A stretch of DNA of 64,000 nucleotides from NCBI RefSeq assembly GCF_034424525.1, contig NZ_CP139979.1, forward strand, positions 4,983,501-5,047,500. The letters run 5' to 3'. This DNA comes from Sphingobium yanoikuyae (GTDB taxonomy: Bacteria > Pseudomonadota > Alphaproteobacteria > Sphingomonadales > Sphingomonadaceae). The notes under the pieces are model-generated. The model made no database searches. It was not told the origin of the DNA and saw only the letters and a list, made by a program, of their open reading frames with translations. The first letter of the stretch is position 1. Every line of letters begins with the position of its first letter. Positions 25,080-34,783 of the stretch are shown in pieces. A program made the translations under genes and the position numbers.

Positions 25080-25273
25080 TTTCGGTCGCTCTTGTCCTGA
25101 CCCAGGGGTTGGTCATGGCACGGTCTCTCTTCCGTCTGGGCGGCGAAGCGTGTGGCTGGGGCTGCACGGCCGCGTGGTGTCGGGCGCCTGTCGCGCCTGC
25201 CTGCCACCTCGCGCCGACCGGCGATGCCGGCAAGCCCCGCCTGGTTGCGTCCCGGCGCGCGGAGGATTTGCCT

Positions 25274-26425
25274 GTGAGCCAGACCGGCGCGGGCAGGGAT
25301 AGGGCGACCGCGAACCATGCGGGGGCCCACGGGCCGGCCGTTCGGGGCTGGTGTCCCGATGCCTGGCGCCCGATGGCGGCGGGCGACGGGCTGATCGTGC
25401 GCGTGAAGCCGCGCCTTGGCCGTCTTTCGGCCGATGATCTGGCGGCGCTGGGCGAAGCGGCGATCGCCCATGGCAACGGCCTGATCGACATGACCCGGCG
25501 CGCTAACCTCCAGATCCGCGGCGTGCGCGACGATAGTTGGCGCCCCTTGCTCGACCGGCTGCTCGACCTTGGCCTGGTCGACCACGATGCTCGGCGCGAG
25601 GGCGCGCGCATGATGATGGTCGCGCCGGACTGGCGCGAAGGGGATGACAGCCATCGCATCGCCCGCCAGTTGCTCGATCGCCTGGACGAACTGCCGGACT
25701 TGCCGGGCAAGATGGGCTTCGTGATCGATGCCGGCGCCGCGCCGCTCCTGCCCGGCGAAGCGGGGGATTTTCGCATCGAACGGGCGCGCGATGGCGGCCT
25801 GATCTTGCGTGCGGAGGGGCGGGCACAAGGCGTGCCGGTGGATAGCGGCCGCGAAGTGGATGCGCTGCTCGCGCTCGCCCGATGGTTCGTGGAGAGCGAC
25901 GGCGCGCGCGCGGGGCGCATGGCCCGGCATGATGCGCCGCTGCCGGATTGGGCAACGGGCACGACAGAGGCGGCGGCGCCACGCCCGCGACCGGTCCCCG
26001 GCGCATGGGATGGCGGCATGGCCTATGGTCTTCCCTTCGGCCGGATCGACGCGCGGCATCTTCTCGACGCGCCGGCCATGCGGCTGACCCCGTGGCGCAT
26101 GCTGCTGGCCGAAGGGCAACTGCCCGGCCTGTGCGCAGACGCTGCCGACCCGCTGATCCATGTGGAGGCTTGCCCCGGCGCGCCTGCCTGTCCGCAGGCG
26201 AGTGTGGAGACGCGCGATCTCGCCCGCCAGCTGGCCCCCCATGTGGCGGGCCGCCTTCATGTCTCCGGCTGCGCCAAGGGCTGCGCCAGTTCGATGCCGG
26301 CCGATGTTGTGCTGACGGGGCGGGACGGGCGCTACGACCTTGCCTTCCATGCCCGCGCAGGATCGGCGCCCGTCCGTCCTGACCTCACCGCCACCGACCT
26401 TCTTGCCCATTTCGGAGCCTGTTGA
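25274..26425 (+). CDS. cobG: Precorrin-3B synthase
   Basis: 383 residues from GTG 25274, which has GGAGGA at good distance; the frame is open upstream to ATG 25115, adding 53 residues of doubtful coding character. It is built as two sulfite/nitrite reductase-like halves: GNGLIDMTRRANLQIRG in the first, and a C-terminal iron-sulfur/siroheme site with CPGAPAC and SGCAKGC. CobG uses oxygen to make precorrin-3B, the step that marks the aerobic cobalamin route. It is the first gene after the riboswitch and overlaps cobH by one base. Confidence 0.93.
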   Translation: MSQTGAGRDRATANHAGAHGPAVRGWCPDAWRPMAAGDGLIVRVKPRLGRLSADDLAALGEAAIAHGNGLIDMTRRANLQIRGVRDDSWRPLLDRLLDLGLVDHDARREGARMMMVAPDWREGDDSHRIARQLLDRLDELPDLPGKMGFVIDAGAAPLLPGEAGDFRIERARDGGLILRAEGRAQGVPVDSGREVDALLALARWFVESDGARAGRMARHDAPLPDWATGTTEAAAPRPRPVPGAWDGGMAYGLPFGRIDARHLLDAPAMRLTPWRMLLAEGQLPGLCADAADPLIHVEACPGAPACPQASVETRDLARQLAPHVAGRLHVSGCAKGCASSMPADVVLTGRDGRYDLAFHARAGSAPVRPDLTATDLLAHFGAC

Positions 26426-27054
26426 TGCCCCATGATTATGAGAGGGATGGCGCGGCAATCTATCGCCAGTCCTTCGCCACCATCCGCGCCGAAGCCGACC
26501 TCGGGCGCTTTGCTGCCGAGGAAGAGCCGGTCGCCGTGCGCATGATCCATGCCGCGGGCATGGTGGACCTGGCGGCCCATATCCGCTTTTCGCCGGGCTT
26601 TGCAGCGGCGGCGCGGCAGGCCCTGGCCGCAGGGGCACCGGTGCTGTGCGATGCGCGCATGGTGTCGGAAGGGGTCACGCGCGCGCGCCTGCCCGCCGAC
26701 AATGCCGTGCTCTGCACCCTGCACGACACCGCCGTGCCGGACATGGCGCGGGCGATGGGCAATACCCGATCCGCCGCCGCGCTGGAATTGTGGCGGCCGC
26801 ATCTTGCCGGGGCACTGGTTGCCATCGGCAATGCGCCCACGGCGCTGTTCCACCTGCTCGACATGCTGGAGGATCCGGCCTGTCCGCGCCCCGCAGCGAT
26901 CATCGGCTGCCCGGTCGGCTTCGTCGGCGCGGCGGAATCCAAGGCGGCACTGTGGGCGGCGCAGCCGGTCCCCTGCTGCGTCGTCGACGGGCGGCTTGGC
27001 GGCAGCGCGATCACGGTCGCGGCGATCAATGCGCTGGCGAGCCGCGCGGAATGA
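26425..27054 (+). CDS. cobH: Precorrin-8X methylmutase
   Basis: 209 residues from ATG 26425, which shares a base with the cobG stop (TGATG). Diagnostic pieces are IYRQSFATIRAEADL, the catalytic His42 in RMIHAAGMVD, VLCDARMVSEGVTR, and the C-terminal GCPVGFVGAAESK. It moves the C11 methyl to C12, converting precorrin-8X into hydrogenobyrinic acid. The stop overlaps the cobI start (ATGA). Confidence 0.95.
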   Translation: MPHDYERDGAAIYRQSFATIRAEADLGRFAAEEEPVAVRMIHAAGMVDLAAHIRFSPGFAAAARQALAAGAPVLCDARMVSEGVTRARLPADNAVLCTLHDTAVPDMARAMGNTRSAAALELWRPHLAGALVAIGNAPTALFHLLDMLEDPACPRPAAIIGCPVGFVGAAESKAALWAAQPVPCCVVDGRLGGSAITVAAINALASRAE

Positions 27055-27773
27055 GCGGCACCGTCTATGGCGTGGGCCTTGGCCCCGGCGCGCAGGACTT
27101 GCTGAGCGTGCGCGCCGACCGGCTGGTGCGGGGGGGACGGCATGTCGCCTATTTCCGCAAGGCCGGCCGACCGGGGCAGGCGCGCCGCATCGCGCAGGGC
27201 ATGTTGCGGGACGATGCAATCGAACTGGCGATGGAATATCCGGTGACGACCGAAATTCCGGTCACCGATCCGCGCTATAACGACTGCCTTGCCGCCTTCT
27301 ATGCCGATTGCACCGGGCGGCTGCTGGCGATCGCGGAGGCGGGCGAGGATGTGGTCGTCTTGTGCGAGGGCGATCCCTTTTTCTACGGCTCCTTCATGCA
27401 TCTGCACAGCCGGTTGGCGGGGCTGGTCCCGGTCGAAGTGGTCCCCGGCATCATGGGCATGTCGGGCGCGTGGAATGCGACCGGCCTGCCGATCACCTGG
27501 GGTGACGATGTGCTGACCGTCGCGATGGCGACGCTGCCGGAAGAGGAACTGGTCCGCCGCATCCGCGATACCGACGCGCTGGTGGTGATGAAGATCGGCC
27601 GGCACCTCGCCAAGCTGCGCCGCGCGGTGGCGGCGGCCGGGCGCAGCGATGAAGCATGGCTGGTCGAACATGCCGCCATGCCGGAACAGCGCGTGACCCG
27701 GCTGGCCGATGTCGACAGGGTCACGCCCTATTTCTCGATCCTGCTGATCCACGGCCAAGGGCGCCGGCCATGA
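27051..27773 (+). CDS. cobI: Precorrin-2 C20-methyltransferase
   Basis: 240 residues of the tetrapyrrole methylase fold. The start VYGVGLGPGAQDLLSVRA and the GEDVVVLCEGDPFFYGSF motif are typical of CobI/CbiL, followed by VVPGIMGMSGAWNATGLP. It uses S-adenosylmethionine to methylate C20 of precorrin-2, giving precorrin-3A, the substrate of CobG. It overlaps both cobH and cobJ by four bases. Confidence 0.94.
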   Translation: MSGTVYGVGLGPGAQDLLSVRADRLVRGGRHVAYFRKAGRPGQARRIAQGMLRDDAIELAMEYPVTTEIPVTDPRYNDCLAAFYADCTGRLLAIAEAGEDVVVLCEGDPFFYGSFMHLHSRLAGLVPVEVVPGIMGMSGAWNATGLPITWGDDVLTVAMATLPEEELVRRIRDTDALVVMKIGRHLAKLRRAVAAAGRSDEAWLVEHAAMPEQRVTRLADVDRVTPYFSILLIHGQGRRP

Positions 27774-28552
27774 ATCTTGCGGCGGGAGAGGGGGGCTGGA
27801 TCGCGATCGCGGGGCTTGGGCCAGGGGGCGAAGCGCTGGTGACGCCGGAGGTCGACGCCGCGCTGGCTGCCGCGACCGACGTGGTGGGCTATATCCCCTA
27901 TGTCGCGCGGGTCGCGCCGCGTGCGGGGCTGGCGTTGCATCCTTCGGACAATCGGGTGGAACTGGACCGGGCGGCCCATGCGCTGGAGCTGGCCGCGCAG
28001 GGGCGGCGGGTCGTCGTCGTCTCCTCGGGCGATCCGGGCGTCTTTGCCATGGCATCCGCCCTGTTCGAGGCGCTGGAGGCCGGACCTGCCCACTGGCGCG
28101 ACATCGACATTCGCGTGCTGCCCGGCATCACCGCGATGCTGGCTGCTGCGGCGCGTGCGGGCGCGCCGCTTGGCCATGATTTCTGTGCGATCAACCTGTC
28201 GGACAATCTCAAGCCCTGGTCCCTGATCGAAAAGCGGCTGCGGCTGGCGGCGGAGGCGGATTTCGCCATGGCCTTCTACAATCCCCGGTCGGCGTCGCGG
28301 CCGGAAGGGTTCGTGCGCACGCTGGCGCTGTTGCGGGAACTTTGTGGCGATGCACGCCCGATCCTCTTCGCCCGCGCCGTGACCACCGCGCAGGAGACAC
28401 TGCATATCGTGCCGCTGGGGCAGGCGCGGGCGGACATGGCGGACATGCGCACCATGGTGATCGTCGGGTCGAGCCGGACCCGCATCATCGAGCGGCCGCG
28501 CGGGCCGATCCTCTACACGCCGCGCGGCATCCCCGACGAGGCGGCGGGATGA
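27770..28552 (+). CDS. cobJ: Precorrin-3B C17-methyltransferase
   Basis: 260 residues. Tetrapyrrole methylase pattern: IAIAGLGPGGEALVTPE, VVVVSSGDPGVFAMAS, VLPGITAMLAAAARAGAPLGHDF and AMAFYNPRS, the last two being CobJ/CbiH-specific. It methylates C17 with ring contraction to precorrin-4. The last 40 bases overlap the 3' end of cobK, which runs on the opposite strand; the next plus-strand gene, cobL, starts 723 bases later. Confidence 0.95.
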   Translation: MNLAAGEGGWIAIAGLGPGGEALVTPEVDAALAAATDVVGYIPYVARVAPRAGLALHPSDNRVELDRAAHALELAAQGRRVVVVSSGDPGVFAMASALFEALEAGPAHWRDIDIRVLPGITAMLAAAARAGAPLGHDFCAINLSDNLKPWSLIEKRLRLAAEADFAMAFYNPRSASRPEGFVRTLALLRELCGDARPILFARAVTTAQETLHIVPLGQARADMADMRTMVIVGSSRTRIIERPRGPILYTPRGIPDEAAG

Positions 28553-29286
28553 GCGATCCAGTCGAGCACATCCTCGGGCCGGTGGAACTCCCACCGATCG
28601 GGCAGCGCGGGCCGGTCGATCATCAGCACGCACAGGCCCAGCGCGCGCGCGGCGTCCAGCTTGGCGGCTGCGCCCGTTCCACCGGCATTTTTGGCGACGA
28701 TCAGGTCGATGCGATGGTCCCGCAGCAGGCTTGTGTCGTCCGCCACCGTGAACGGGCCGCGATCTACGATCAGGGCATGATCGGGCAGGGGGGGCACCGC
28801 GTCCGGCGCATCCACGAAGCGCAGCAGATAATGATGCTGGGGCTGGGCGGCGAAGTCCTCCACATGCATGCGCCCCAGGGCGAGCATGATCCGCTGAGGC
28901 GGGCCGTCGAGCGCGGCCACCGCCGCTGCCATGTCCGGCACCGTGGTCCAGCGATCGCCGGGGACGGGCGTCCAGGGCGCACGGGTCAGCGCAGCATGGG
29001 CGATTCCCACCCTATGCGCAGCCGCCACCGCATGGGCGCTCATCGTCGCGGCAAAGGGGTGGGTGGCGTCGACCAGATGGGTGATGCCTTCCGCACGCAG
29101 ATGCGCGACCAGTCCCGCCACCCCGCCAAAGCCGCCGACCCGCACGGGCAGGGGTTGTGCCCGCGGGCTGGCCGTGCGTCCGGCATAGCTGAAGGTCGCG
29201 CGGATGCCGCGCGCCGCCAGCAAGGCCGCCAGCGCGCTTGCCTCCGTCGTGCCGCCCAGCAGCAGGATATTGGGCATGGATGACAT
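28513..29286 (-). CDS. cobK: Precorrin-6A reductase, antisense within the cob operon
   Basis: 257 residues from ATG 29286, which has GGGGGGAG five bases upstream; ATG 29277 is in frame. NADPH-binding start NILLLGGTTEASALAALLA, then HLVDATHPFAATMSAHAV and the C-terminal DLIVAKNAGGTGAAAKLDAA are CobK/CbiJ signatures. It reduces precorrin-6A to 6B. It is the only minus-strand gene here: its 3' end overlaps cobJ by 40 bases, and its start overlaps the cobL start by 11 bases. Its promoter must lie within cobL, and operon transcription makes antisense RNA to all of it. Confidence 0.95.
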   Translation of the reverse strand: MSSMPNILLLGGTTEASALAALLAARGIRATFSYAGRTASPRAQPLPVRVGGFGGVAGLVAHLRAEGITHLVDATHPFAATMSAHAVAAAHRVGIAHAALTRAPWTPVPGDRWTTVPDMAAAVAALDGPPQRIMLALGRMHVEDFAAQPQHHYLLRFVDAPDAVPPLPDHALIVDRGPFTVADDTSLLRDHRIDLIVAKNAGGTGAAAKLDAARALGLCVLMIDRPALPDRWEFHRPEDVLDWIAHPAASSGMPRGV

Positions 29287-30484
29287 GAATTCTCCCCCCT
29301 GGTTGACGATCGTCGGCATCGGCGAGGACGGGATGGACGGCCTGTCTGCGGCAAGCCGCGCGGCACTGGCGGCGGCGGACCTGGTCATGGGGCCGGCCCG
29401 GCACCTTGCGCTGCTCGGCGGGATTAGCGCGCCGATGGTCGAATGGCCAGTGCCCTTCGCGGACGGGATCGCGCGGCTGCTGGCGCATCGTGGGCGGCCG
29501 GTGGTGGTGCTGGCGTCGGGCGACCCCTTCTGGTTCGGCGCGGGGAGCAGCATCGCGCGCCATCTGGCGGCGCATGAATGGTGCGCGCATCCCGCGCCCT
29601 CCACCTTCGGGCTGGCGGCGGCGCGGCTGGGCTGGGCGATACAGGATGTCGCGTGCCTGGGCCTGCATGCCGCGCCGCTGGATCGGTTGCGTCCGCACCT
29701 CGCGCCGGGCGCGCGGGCGCTGGTGCTGCTGCGCGACGGGGCGGCGGTGGCGGGGCTTGGCGCCTGGTTGTCGGCCAGGGGATTTGGCGCGTCGCGCCTG
29801 CATGTGCTGGAAAGCCTCGGCGGCCCGCGCGAACGGATCCGGTCGATCGAGGCGGGGGCGACGATACTGCCCGACATCGTTCATCCTGTGGCGGTCGGGC
29901 TGGAGGTCGCCGGTGACGGCCCTGTCCTGACGGTCGCCAGTGGTCGACCCGACGCGCTGTTCGACCATGACGGACAGATCACCAAGGCGCCGGTGCGCGC
30001 CCTGACCCTGTCGGCGCTGGCGCCCCGGCCGGGGGACTATCTGTGGGACATTGGCGCCGGGTCGGGATCGATCGCGATCGAATGGCTGCTGGCTCATCCG
30101 GCCAATCGCGCCTGCGCGGTGGAGGCCGATCCGGCCCGTGCGGATCGCGCCCGCGCCAATGCCCGTGCGCTGGGCGTGGATCGGCTGGAGCTGATGGTCG
30201 GTCGCGCGCCGGACATGTTGCCTGATGGCCCGATGCCGCAGGCGGTCTTCATCGGTGGCGGTCTGTCGCAGGCGCTGCTGGAACGGCTGGAGGCACTGCT
30301 GCCACCCGGCACGCGGCTGGTCGCCAATGCGGTGACATTGGAGTCGGAGGCGCTGCTGGCGCTCTGGCACGGGCGGCGGGGCGGCAGCCTGCTGCGGATC
30401 GAACTGGCCGACGCTGCGCCGCTCGGCAATCGCCATGGCTGGCGGTCGCGCTATCCGGTGGTGCAGTGGAGCGTCACGCTATGA
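29276..30484 (+). CDS. cobL: Precorrin-6B C5,15-methyltransferase (decarboxylating)
   Basis: 402 residues, a fusion of the CbiE-like methylase ([28 protein letters not shown]) in the first ~200 residues with the CbiT-like Rossmann methyltransferase/decarboxylase ([35 protein letters not shown]) in the rest. It methylates C5 and C15 and removes the acetate carboxyl to give precorrin-8X. Start: ATG 29276 or 29285, both inside the start region of antisense cobK. It overlaps cobE by four bases. Confidence 0.95.
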   Translation: MDDMNSPPWLTIVGIGEDGMDGLSAASRAALAAADLVMGPARHLALLGGISAPMVEWPVPFADGIARLLAHRGRPVVVLASGDPFWFGAGSSIARHLAAHEWCAHPAPSTFGLAAARLGWAIQDVACLGLHAAPLDRLRPHLAPGARALVLLRDGAAVAGLGAWLSARGFGASRLHVLESLGGPRERIRSIEAGATILPDIVHPVAVGLEVAGDGPVLTVASGRPDALFDHDGQITKAPVRALTLSALAPRPGDYLWDIGAGSGSIAIEWLLAHPANRACAVEADPARADRARANARALGVDRLELMVGRAPDMLPDGPMPQAVFIGGGLSQALLERLEALLPPGTRLVANAVTLESEALLALWHGRRGGSLLRIELADAAPLGNRHGWRSRYPVVQWSVTL

Positions 30485-30843
30485 TCGTTGCGGGCTTCGG
30501 TTTCCGTGCCGGCGCGACCACCGCGTCCCTGCGGGCGGCGCTGGTGGCGGCCGGCGGCGGACGGGATGTCACCCATCTCGCCACGCTGGCGGACAAGGCC
30601 GGGGGACTGGCGGAACTCGCCGCGCAACTGGCCCTGCCGCTCATCCCCATTGCGGCCGATCGCCTCGCATCCTGGCCCACCATCACCCGGTCGCCGGCAT
30701 CGCTGGCCGCGCGTGGCACCGGCAGCGTCGCCGAAGCATGTGCCCTGGCCGGCGCGGGGAAAGGCGCCCGCCTGCGCGCCGCCCGCAGCCTTTCCCCCGA
30801 TCGCATGGCGACCTGCGCCATCGCTCAAGGAGCATCATCATGA
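30481..30843 (+). CDS. cobE: CobE/CbiG C-terminal domain protein
   Basis: 120 residues, starting [20 protein letters not shown], the typical opening of CobE and of the CbiG C-terminal domain; later [21 protein letters not shown] matches the conserved [19 protein letters not shown] pattern. CobE is required for aerobic cobalamin synthesis in some bacteria, but its biochemical step is not firmly known. It overlaps cobL and cobM by four bases each. Confidence 0.9.
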   Translation: MIVAGFGFRAGATTASLRAALVAAGGGRDVTHLATLADKAGGLAELAAQLALPLIPIAADRLASWPTITRSPASLAARGTGSVAEACALAGAGKGARLRAARSLSPDRMATCAIAQGASS

Positions 30844-31625
30844 CCGTCCATTTCATCGGCGCCGGTCCCGGCGCGCCCGACCTTCTGACCCTGCGCGGCC
30901 GCGATCTGATCGCGGCCAGCCCGATATGCCTCTATGCCGGATCGCTGGTCCCGGCGGAGGTGCTGGGGCATTGTCCGCCCGGCGCCCGCATCGTCAACAC
31001 CGCGCCCATGGACCTGGACGCCATCATGGCGGAGATCACCGCCGCCCACGCCGCCGGGCAGGATGTGGCGCGGCTCCATTCCGGCGACCTTTCGGTCTGG
31101 TCGGCCATGGGCGAGCAGATCCGCCGCCTCCGGGCGCTGGACATCCCCTTCACCGTGACCCCCGGCGTGCCGGCCTTCGCTGCGGCGGCCGCTGCGCTGG
31201 AGGTGGAGCTGACGCTGCCTGAACTGGCCCAGTCGCTCGTCCTGACGCGCACGCCGGGGCGCGCCAGCACCATGCCGCCGGCCGAGAGCCTGACCAACTT
31301 TGCGGTGACGGGCGCGACCCTGGCCATCCATCTGTCGATCCACAATCTGGCGCAGGTGGTGGCCGATCTCATGCCGGCCTATGGGCAATCCTGCCCGGTC
31401 GCGGTCGTGTGGCGGGCAAGCTGGCCCGACCAGCGGATCGTGCGGGCGACCCTCTCGTCGATCGAGGCGGCGGTCGCGGGCAGCATGGAGCGCACCGCCA
31501 TCATCCTGGTCGGCCCGGCGCTGGACGCGGCGGATTTTGCCGAAAGCAGCCTCTATGCGCAGGGCTATGACCGGCGTTTCCGGCCCCAGCATGCCGGATC
31601 GCGCTACGCCGGGTCGTCCGAGTGA
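30840..31625 (+). CDS. cobM: Precorrin-4 C11-methyltransferase
   Basis: 261 residues from ATG 30840 (AAGGAG upstream, overlapping the cobE stop). Signature pieces: [64 protein letters not shown] and LTRTPGRAS. It methylates C11 of precorrin-4, giving precorrin-5. The stop overlaps the cobB GTG start. Confidence 0.96.
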   Translation: MTVHFIGAGPGAPDLLTLRGRDLIAASPICLYAGSLVPAEVLGHCPPGARIVNTAPMDLDAIMAEITAAHAAGQDVARLHSGDLSVWSAMGEQIRRLRALDIPFTVTPGVPAFAAAAAALEVELTLPELAQSLVLTRTPGRASTMPPAESLTNFAVTGATLAIHLSIHNLAQVVADLMPAYGQSCPVAVVWRASWPDQRIVRATLSSIEAAVAGSMERTAIILVGPALDAADFAESSLYAQGYDRRFRPQHAGSRYAGSSE

Positions 31626-32926
31626 CGGTGCCGGGCCTGCTCGTTTCGGCGCCCGCATCGGGCGCCGGCAAGACGACCGTCACGCTCGGCCTGCTCCGCG
31701 CGCTGCGCGACGTGGGCGTGACGGTGCAGCCGTTCAAATGCGGGCCGGATTATATCGACCCGGCCTTCCATCGCGTTGCCTGCGGCCGGCCGTCCTTCAA
31801 CCTGGACAGCTGGGCGATGGACGGCGCGCTGCTGGACCGGGTGGCGGCCGAGGCCGGCGATGCCGACATGATCGTGGCCGAAGGGGCGATGGGCCTGTTC
31901 GACGGGGTGGCGGGGCGGGGCGCGGCCGGCCATGGCACCGCCGCCGACGTGGCGCGCCGCATGGGCTGGCCGGTGCTGCTGGTGCTCGACATATCCGGAC
32001 AGGCGCAATCCTGTGCGGCGACGGCGCTGGGCTTTGCCCGTTTCGATCCCGATGTGACGATTGCGGGCGTCATCCTCAATCGCGTCGCGAGCCCGCGCCA
32101 TGAACGGCTGGCGCGCGCGGGGCTGGCGGCGGCGGGCATTGCGGTGTTCGGCGCCTTGCCCCAGCACGCGGACCTTTGCCTGTCCGAACGGCATCTGGGG
32201 CTGGTGCAGGCCGGCGAGCGGGAGGGGCTCGATCAGGCGCTGGAGCGCCATGGCGCACTCATGCGGGAGCGGGTCGATCTCGCCGCGGTTCGGGACGCCG
32301 CACGGGCGCACGGCGTCAGGGCCGGCGGGCGCCTGCCCGATCCCCCGGCGCAACGGATCGCGGTGGCGCAGGACGTGGCTTTCTCCTTCCTCTACCCGCA
32401 TCTCCTCGAAGGCTGGCGACAGGCCGGGGCGCAGATCATGCCCTTCTCCCCGCTGGCCGATGAGGCGCCAGCCGACGATGCCGACCTGATCTGGCTGCCC
32501 GGCGGTTATCCCGAACTGCACGCCGGGACCATCGCCGGCGCGCAGCACTTCCTGACGGGCCTGCGCCGCCATGCCGAGGATCGGCCGGTCCATGGCGAAT
32601 GCGGCGGCTATATGGTGCTGGGCGATGCGCTGATCGACCGGGACGGCACCGCCCATCGCATGGCCGGGCTGCTCGGCCTTGTCACCAGCCATGCGGATCG
32701 CCGGCTGCATCTGGGCTATCGGCGGGCGGAACTGCTGGCGCCTGTCGCGGGGCTGCGCGCCGGCACCATGCTGCGCGGCCATGAGTTCCATTATTCTACC
32801 ATCCTGGGCCAAGATGACGCGCCGCTGATGCGGGTGACCGATGCCGACGGTGCTGCGGTCGCGGAAACCGGCTCGCGGCGCGGCTGGGCCAGCGGTTCCT
32901 TCTTCCACATGATCGCGAGCGCATGA
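31622..32926 (+). CDS. cobB: Hydrogenobyrinic/cobyrinic acid a,c-diamide synthase
   Basis: 434 residues from a GTG start overlapping the cobM stop (GTGA). N-terminal P-loop [17 protein letters not shown] and [13 protein letters not shown]-terminal glutamine amidotransferase domain with [10 protein letters not shown] and the nucleophile Cys in [12 protein letters not shown]. It amidates the a and c side chains using ATP and glutamine. It is followed directly by cobF. Confidence 0.95.
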   Translation: MTVPGLLVSAPASGAGKTTVTLGLLRALRDVGVTVQPFKCGPDYIDPAFHRVACGRPSFNLDSWAMDGALLDRVAAEAGDADMIVAEGAMGLFDGVAGRGAAGHGTAADVARRMGWPVLLVLDISGQAQSCAATALGFARFDPDVTIAGVILNRVASPRHERLARAGLAAAGIAVFGALPQHADLCLSERHLGLVQAGEREGLDQALERHGALMRERVDLAAVRDAARAHGVRAGGRLPDPPAQRIAVAQDVAFSFLYPHLLEGWRQAGAQIMPFSPLADEAPADDADLIWLPGGYPELHAGTIAGAQHFLTGLRRHAEDRPVHGECGGYMVLGDALIDRDGTAHRMAGLLGLVTSHADRRLHLGYRRAELLAPVAGLRAGTMLRGHEFHYSTILGQDDAPLMRVTDADGAAVAETGSRRGWASGSFFHMIASA

Positions 32927-33678
32927 TGATCGACCTGCACCTCATCGGCATCGGCACCGGCAATCCCGATCATCTGACGGCCCAGGCGGTGCGGGCGATG
33001 AACAGCGCCGACCTCATCCTGCTGCCACGCAAGGGCAGCGCCAAGTCTGACCTTGTCGACCTGCGCCGCACCATCTGCGCGGCCGTGCTGACGCGGGCGG
33101 TGCGGGTGGTGGAATTCGACCTGCCCGTGCGCGATGCGCGCGGCGACTATCTTGGCGCCGTCCAGGACTGGCACGATGCCATCACGCAGGCCTGGGCCGG
33201 GCAGATCGCACGCCACTTGCCCGATGGCGGCCGCCTTGCCCTGCTGGTCTGGGGCGATCCCTCCCTTTATGACAGCAGCCTGCGGATCGCCGACCGGCTG
33301 GCGGAGAGGGGGCTGGCGATCCGGGTAAGCGTCGTGCCGGGCATCACCAGCCTGCAGGCGCTGACCGCAGCGCACGCCATCCCCCTCAACCGGCTGGGCG
33401 CGCCGGTGGTCATCACGACCGGGCGCCGGCTGCGCGACGATGGTTGGCCGGCCGACGGCGACAGCGTCGCCGTGATGCTGGATCAGGGCTGTGCCTTCGA
33501 CGCGCTCGATCCCGCCGGCATCCATATCTGGTGGGGGGCCTATCTCGGCATGGAGCATCAGCTGCTGATCGAAGGGCCGCTGGCGGTCGTGCGGGACAGG
33601 ATCGCGGGCCTCCGCGCGCAGGAAAGGGCCCGGCATGGCTGGATCATGGACATCTATCTGATGCGCAGGGGGGCATGA
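32923..33678 (+). CDS. cobF: Precorrin-6A synthase (deacetylating)
   Basis: 251 residues (start ATG 32923 or 32926, both overlapping the cobB stop). Tetrapyrrole methylase fold with LIGIGTGNPDHLTAQAV, LILLPRKGSAKSDL, LLVWGDPSLYDSS and VPGITSLQALTAAHAIPLN. It methylates C1 and releases acetate, converting precorrin-5 to precorrin-6A; this enzyme, like CobG, is specific to the aerobic path. It is the last gene of the run. CobA, the cobaltochelatase subunits and the late amidation and nucleotide-loop genes are not in the window. Confidence 0.95.
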   Translation: MMIDLHLIGIGTGNPDHLTAQAVRAMNSADLILLPRKGSAKSDLVDLRRTICAAVLTRAVRVVEFDLPVRDARGDYLGAVQDWHDAITQAWAGQIARHLPDGGRLALLVWGDPSLYDSSLRIADRLAERGLAIRVSVVPGITSLQALTAAHAIPLNRLGAPVVITTGRRLRDDGWPADGDSVAVMLDQGCAFDALDPAGIHIWWGAYLGMEHQLLIEGPLAVVRDRIAGLRAQERARHGWIMDIYLMRRGA

Positions 33679-33858
33679 TCCTGGCGGCGGCTTGTTCAAC
33701 ATTACCCACCGCGACGTAAGCGCACCGTCTGGACTAAGAAACGCTGACCGCGGGGGGGCTGTTGCGCATCCTGTTTGGACCGCTTCAGATGTGATGATCA
33801 GTCCTTCTGATTGAATGTAACGTCTTCGCTATCGTGACGTGCCGGCTCTGGCGCATCA

Positions 33859-34014
33859 TCAGCCCCGCCGTCGCCAGCGCCGGAACAAGGATAGCCCCAG
33901 CACCCCGCCGCCCACCACGGCCGCGATCGCGCCGCCGGCCGAGGCCAGCGCCCAGGCCCCGGCGGCCAGCAGGCCCGTCAGGAAGTCGACGATAATGAGG
34001 GTGAGGTGGATCAT
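33859..34014 (-). CDS. Tiny membrane protein after the XpaC-like gene
   Basis: 51 residues, starting 18 bases after the XpaC-like stop on the same strand. One long hydrophobic region broken by glycines (LTLIIVDFLTGLLAAGAWAL, then AIAAVVGGGVLGLSLF) and a very basic tail (RRWRRRG) give the look of a one- or two-helix membrane protein with the tail in the cytoplasm. The leader before the ATG is pyrimidine-rich with no ribosome site, so translation would depend on coupling. No family recognised. Confidence 0.45.
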   Translation of the reverse strand: MIHLTLIIVDFLTGLLAAGAWALASAGGAIAAVVGGGVLGLSLFRRWRRRG

Positions 34015-34032
34015 GCAGGAAGGAAGACGGCG

Positions 34033-34743
34033 CTAGGCGCCAAGTTCCTTCGCCTCCTGATATTTCAGCTCCAGAAAGCGATTCTGCGTCGCCAGCTTGT
34101 CGAGATCGCCGCTCGCCAGTTGCTCGCTCATCCGGCCGATCTCGGCGTCGATCACCGACAGTCCCTCGATCAGCTGCTTCTCGGGCACGCGGCCATTGCG
34201 TTCCTCGCGCCGCAGCGGCGCGGGGATCGACTGATAGCCGGTGACCAGTTCGGGCAGATGATCGGCCAGCAGCTTGCGAATCTCGTGTGCGGCCGGATCC
34301 TGCTCGCCCAGCCGTTCGAGCTGCGGCGCCAGCGTCTCCAGCTTGACGCCGATGCTGTCGACCAAAGTGACCGCCGGCGCGGGCAGGGCCTTGCGCTGAT
34401 TTTCCAGCCAGATTTCGGTCTTGAGCGGCAGGGCGGTCAGCGCGCTGTCGGCCAGCTTGTCCGGGCTGACCGCGCGCTCGCCCGGCAGCAGCGCGAAGAA
34501 CAGCGTGGTGACCAGCAGCAGGCCAAGCACGATCATCACGCCACTGGTGCCCAGCGGCATGAACCAGCCTGCGATCATGGCCGCGATGATGATCGCGAAG
34601 GCGGCGCCGGCGATCCGGCCCAGCCGCCGCATGATCGACGCGTTGCGCCGTTCGCGCGCACGGCTGGTCAGGCTCTTGCCGCGCTCGCTATGGCGGCGCA
34701 GCACCGCCTCGGCATCGGCCAGCACGCGGTCGGACCGGCTCAT
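34033..34743 (-). CDS. XpaC-like membrane protein paired with TelA
   Basis: 236 residues. A basic N-terminal ~45 residues (SLTSRARERRNASIMRRL), two membrane segments at about 46-90 ending FALLPGE, then a helical soluble region of ~140 residues. This layout, and the position 40 bases downstream of telA, resemble the XpaC/YceG partner proteins that accompany TelA-family genes. Function is not established; proposed roles are resistance to toxic anions or membrane stress. The family assignment rests mostly on context. Confidence 0.6.
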   Translation of the reverse strand: MSRSDRVLADAEAVLRRHSERGKSLTSRARERRNASIMRRLGRIAGAAFAIIIAAMIAGWFMPLGTSGVMIVLGLLLVTTLFFALLPGERAVSPDKLADSALTALPLKTEIWLENQRKALPAPAVTLVDSIGVKLETLAPQLERLGEQDPAAHEIRKLLADHLPELVTGYQSIPAPLRREERNGRVPEKQLIEGLSVIDAEIGRMSEQLASGDLDKLATQNRFLELKYQEAKELGA

Positions 34744-34783
34744 ACCATCAACTCCGGGAAAAAGGGCAGGGTGGGGCGCATCC

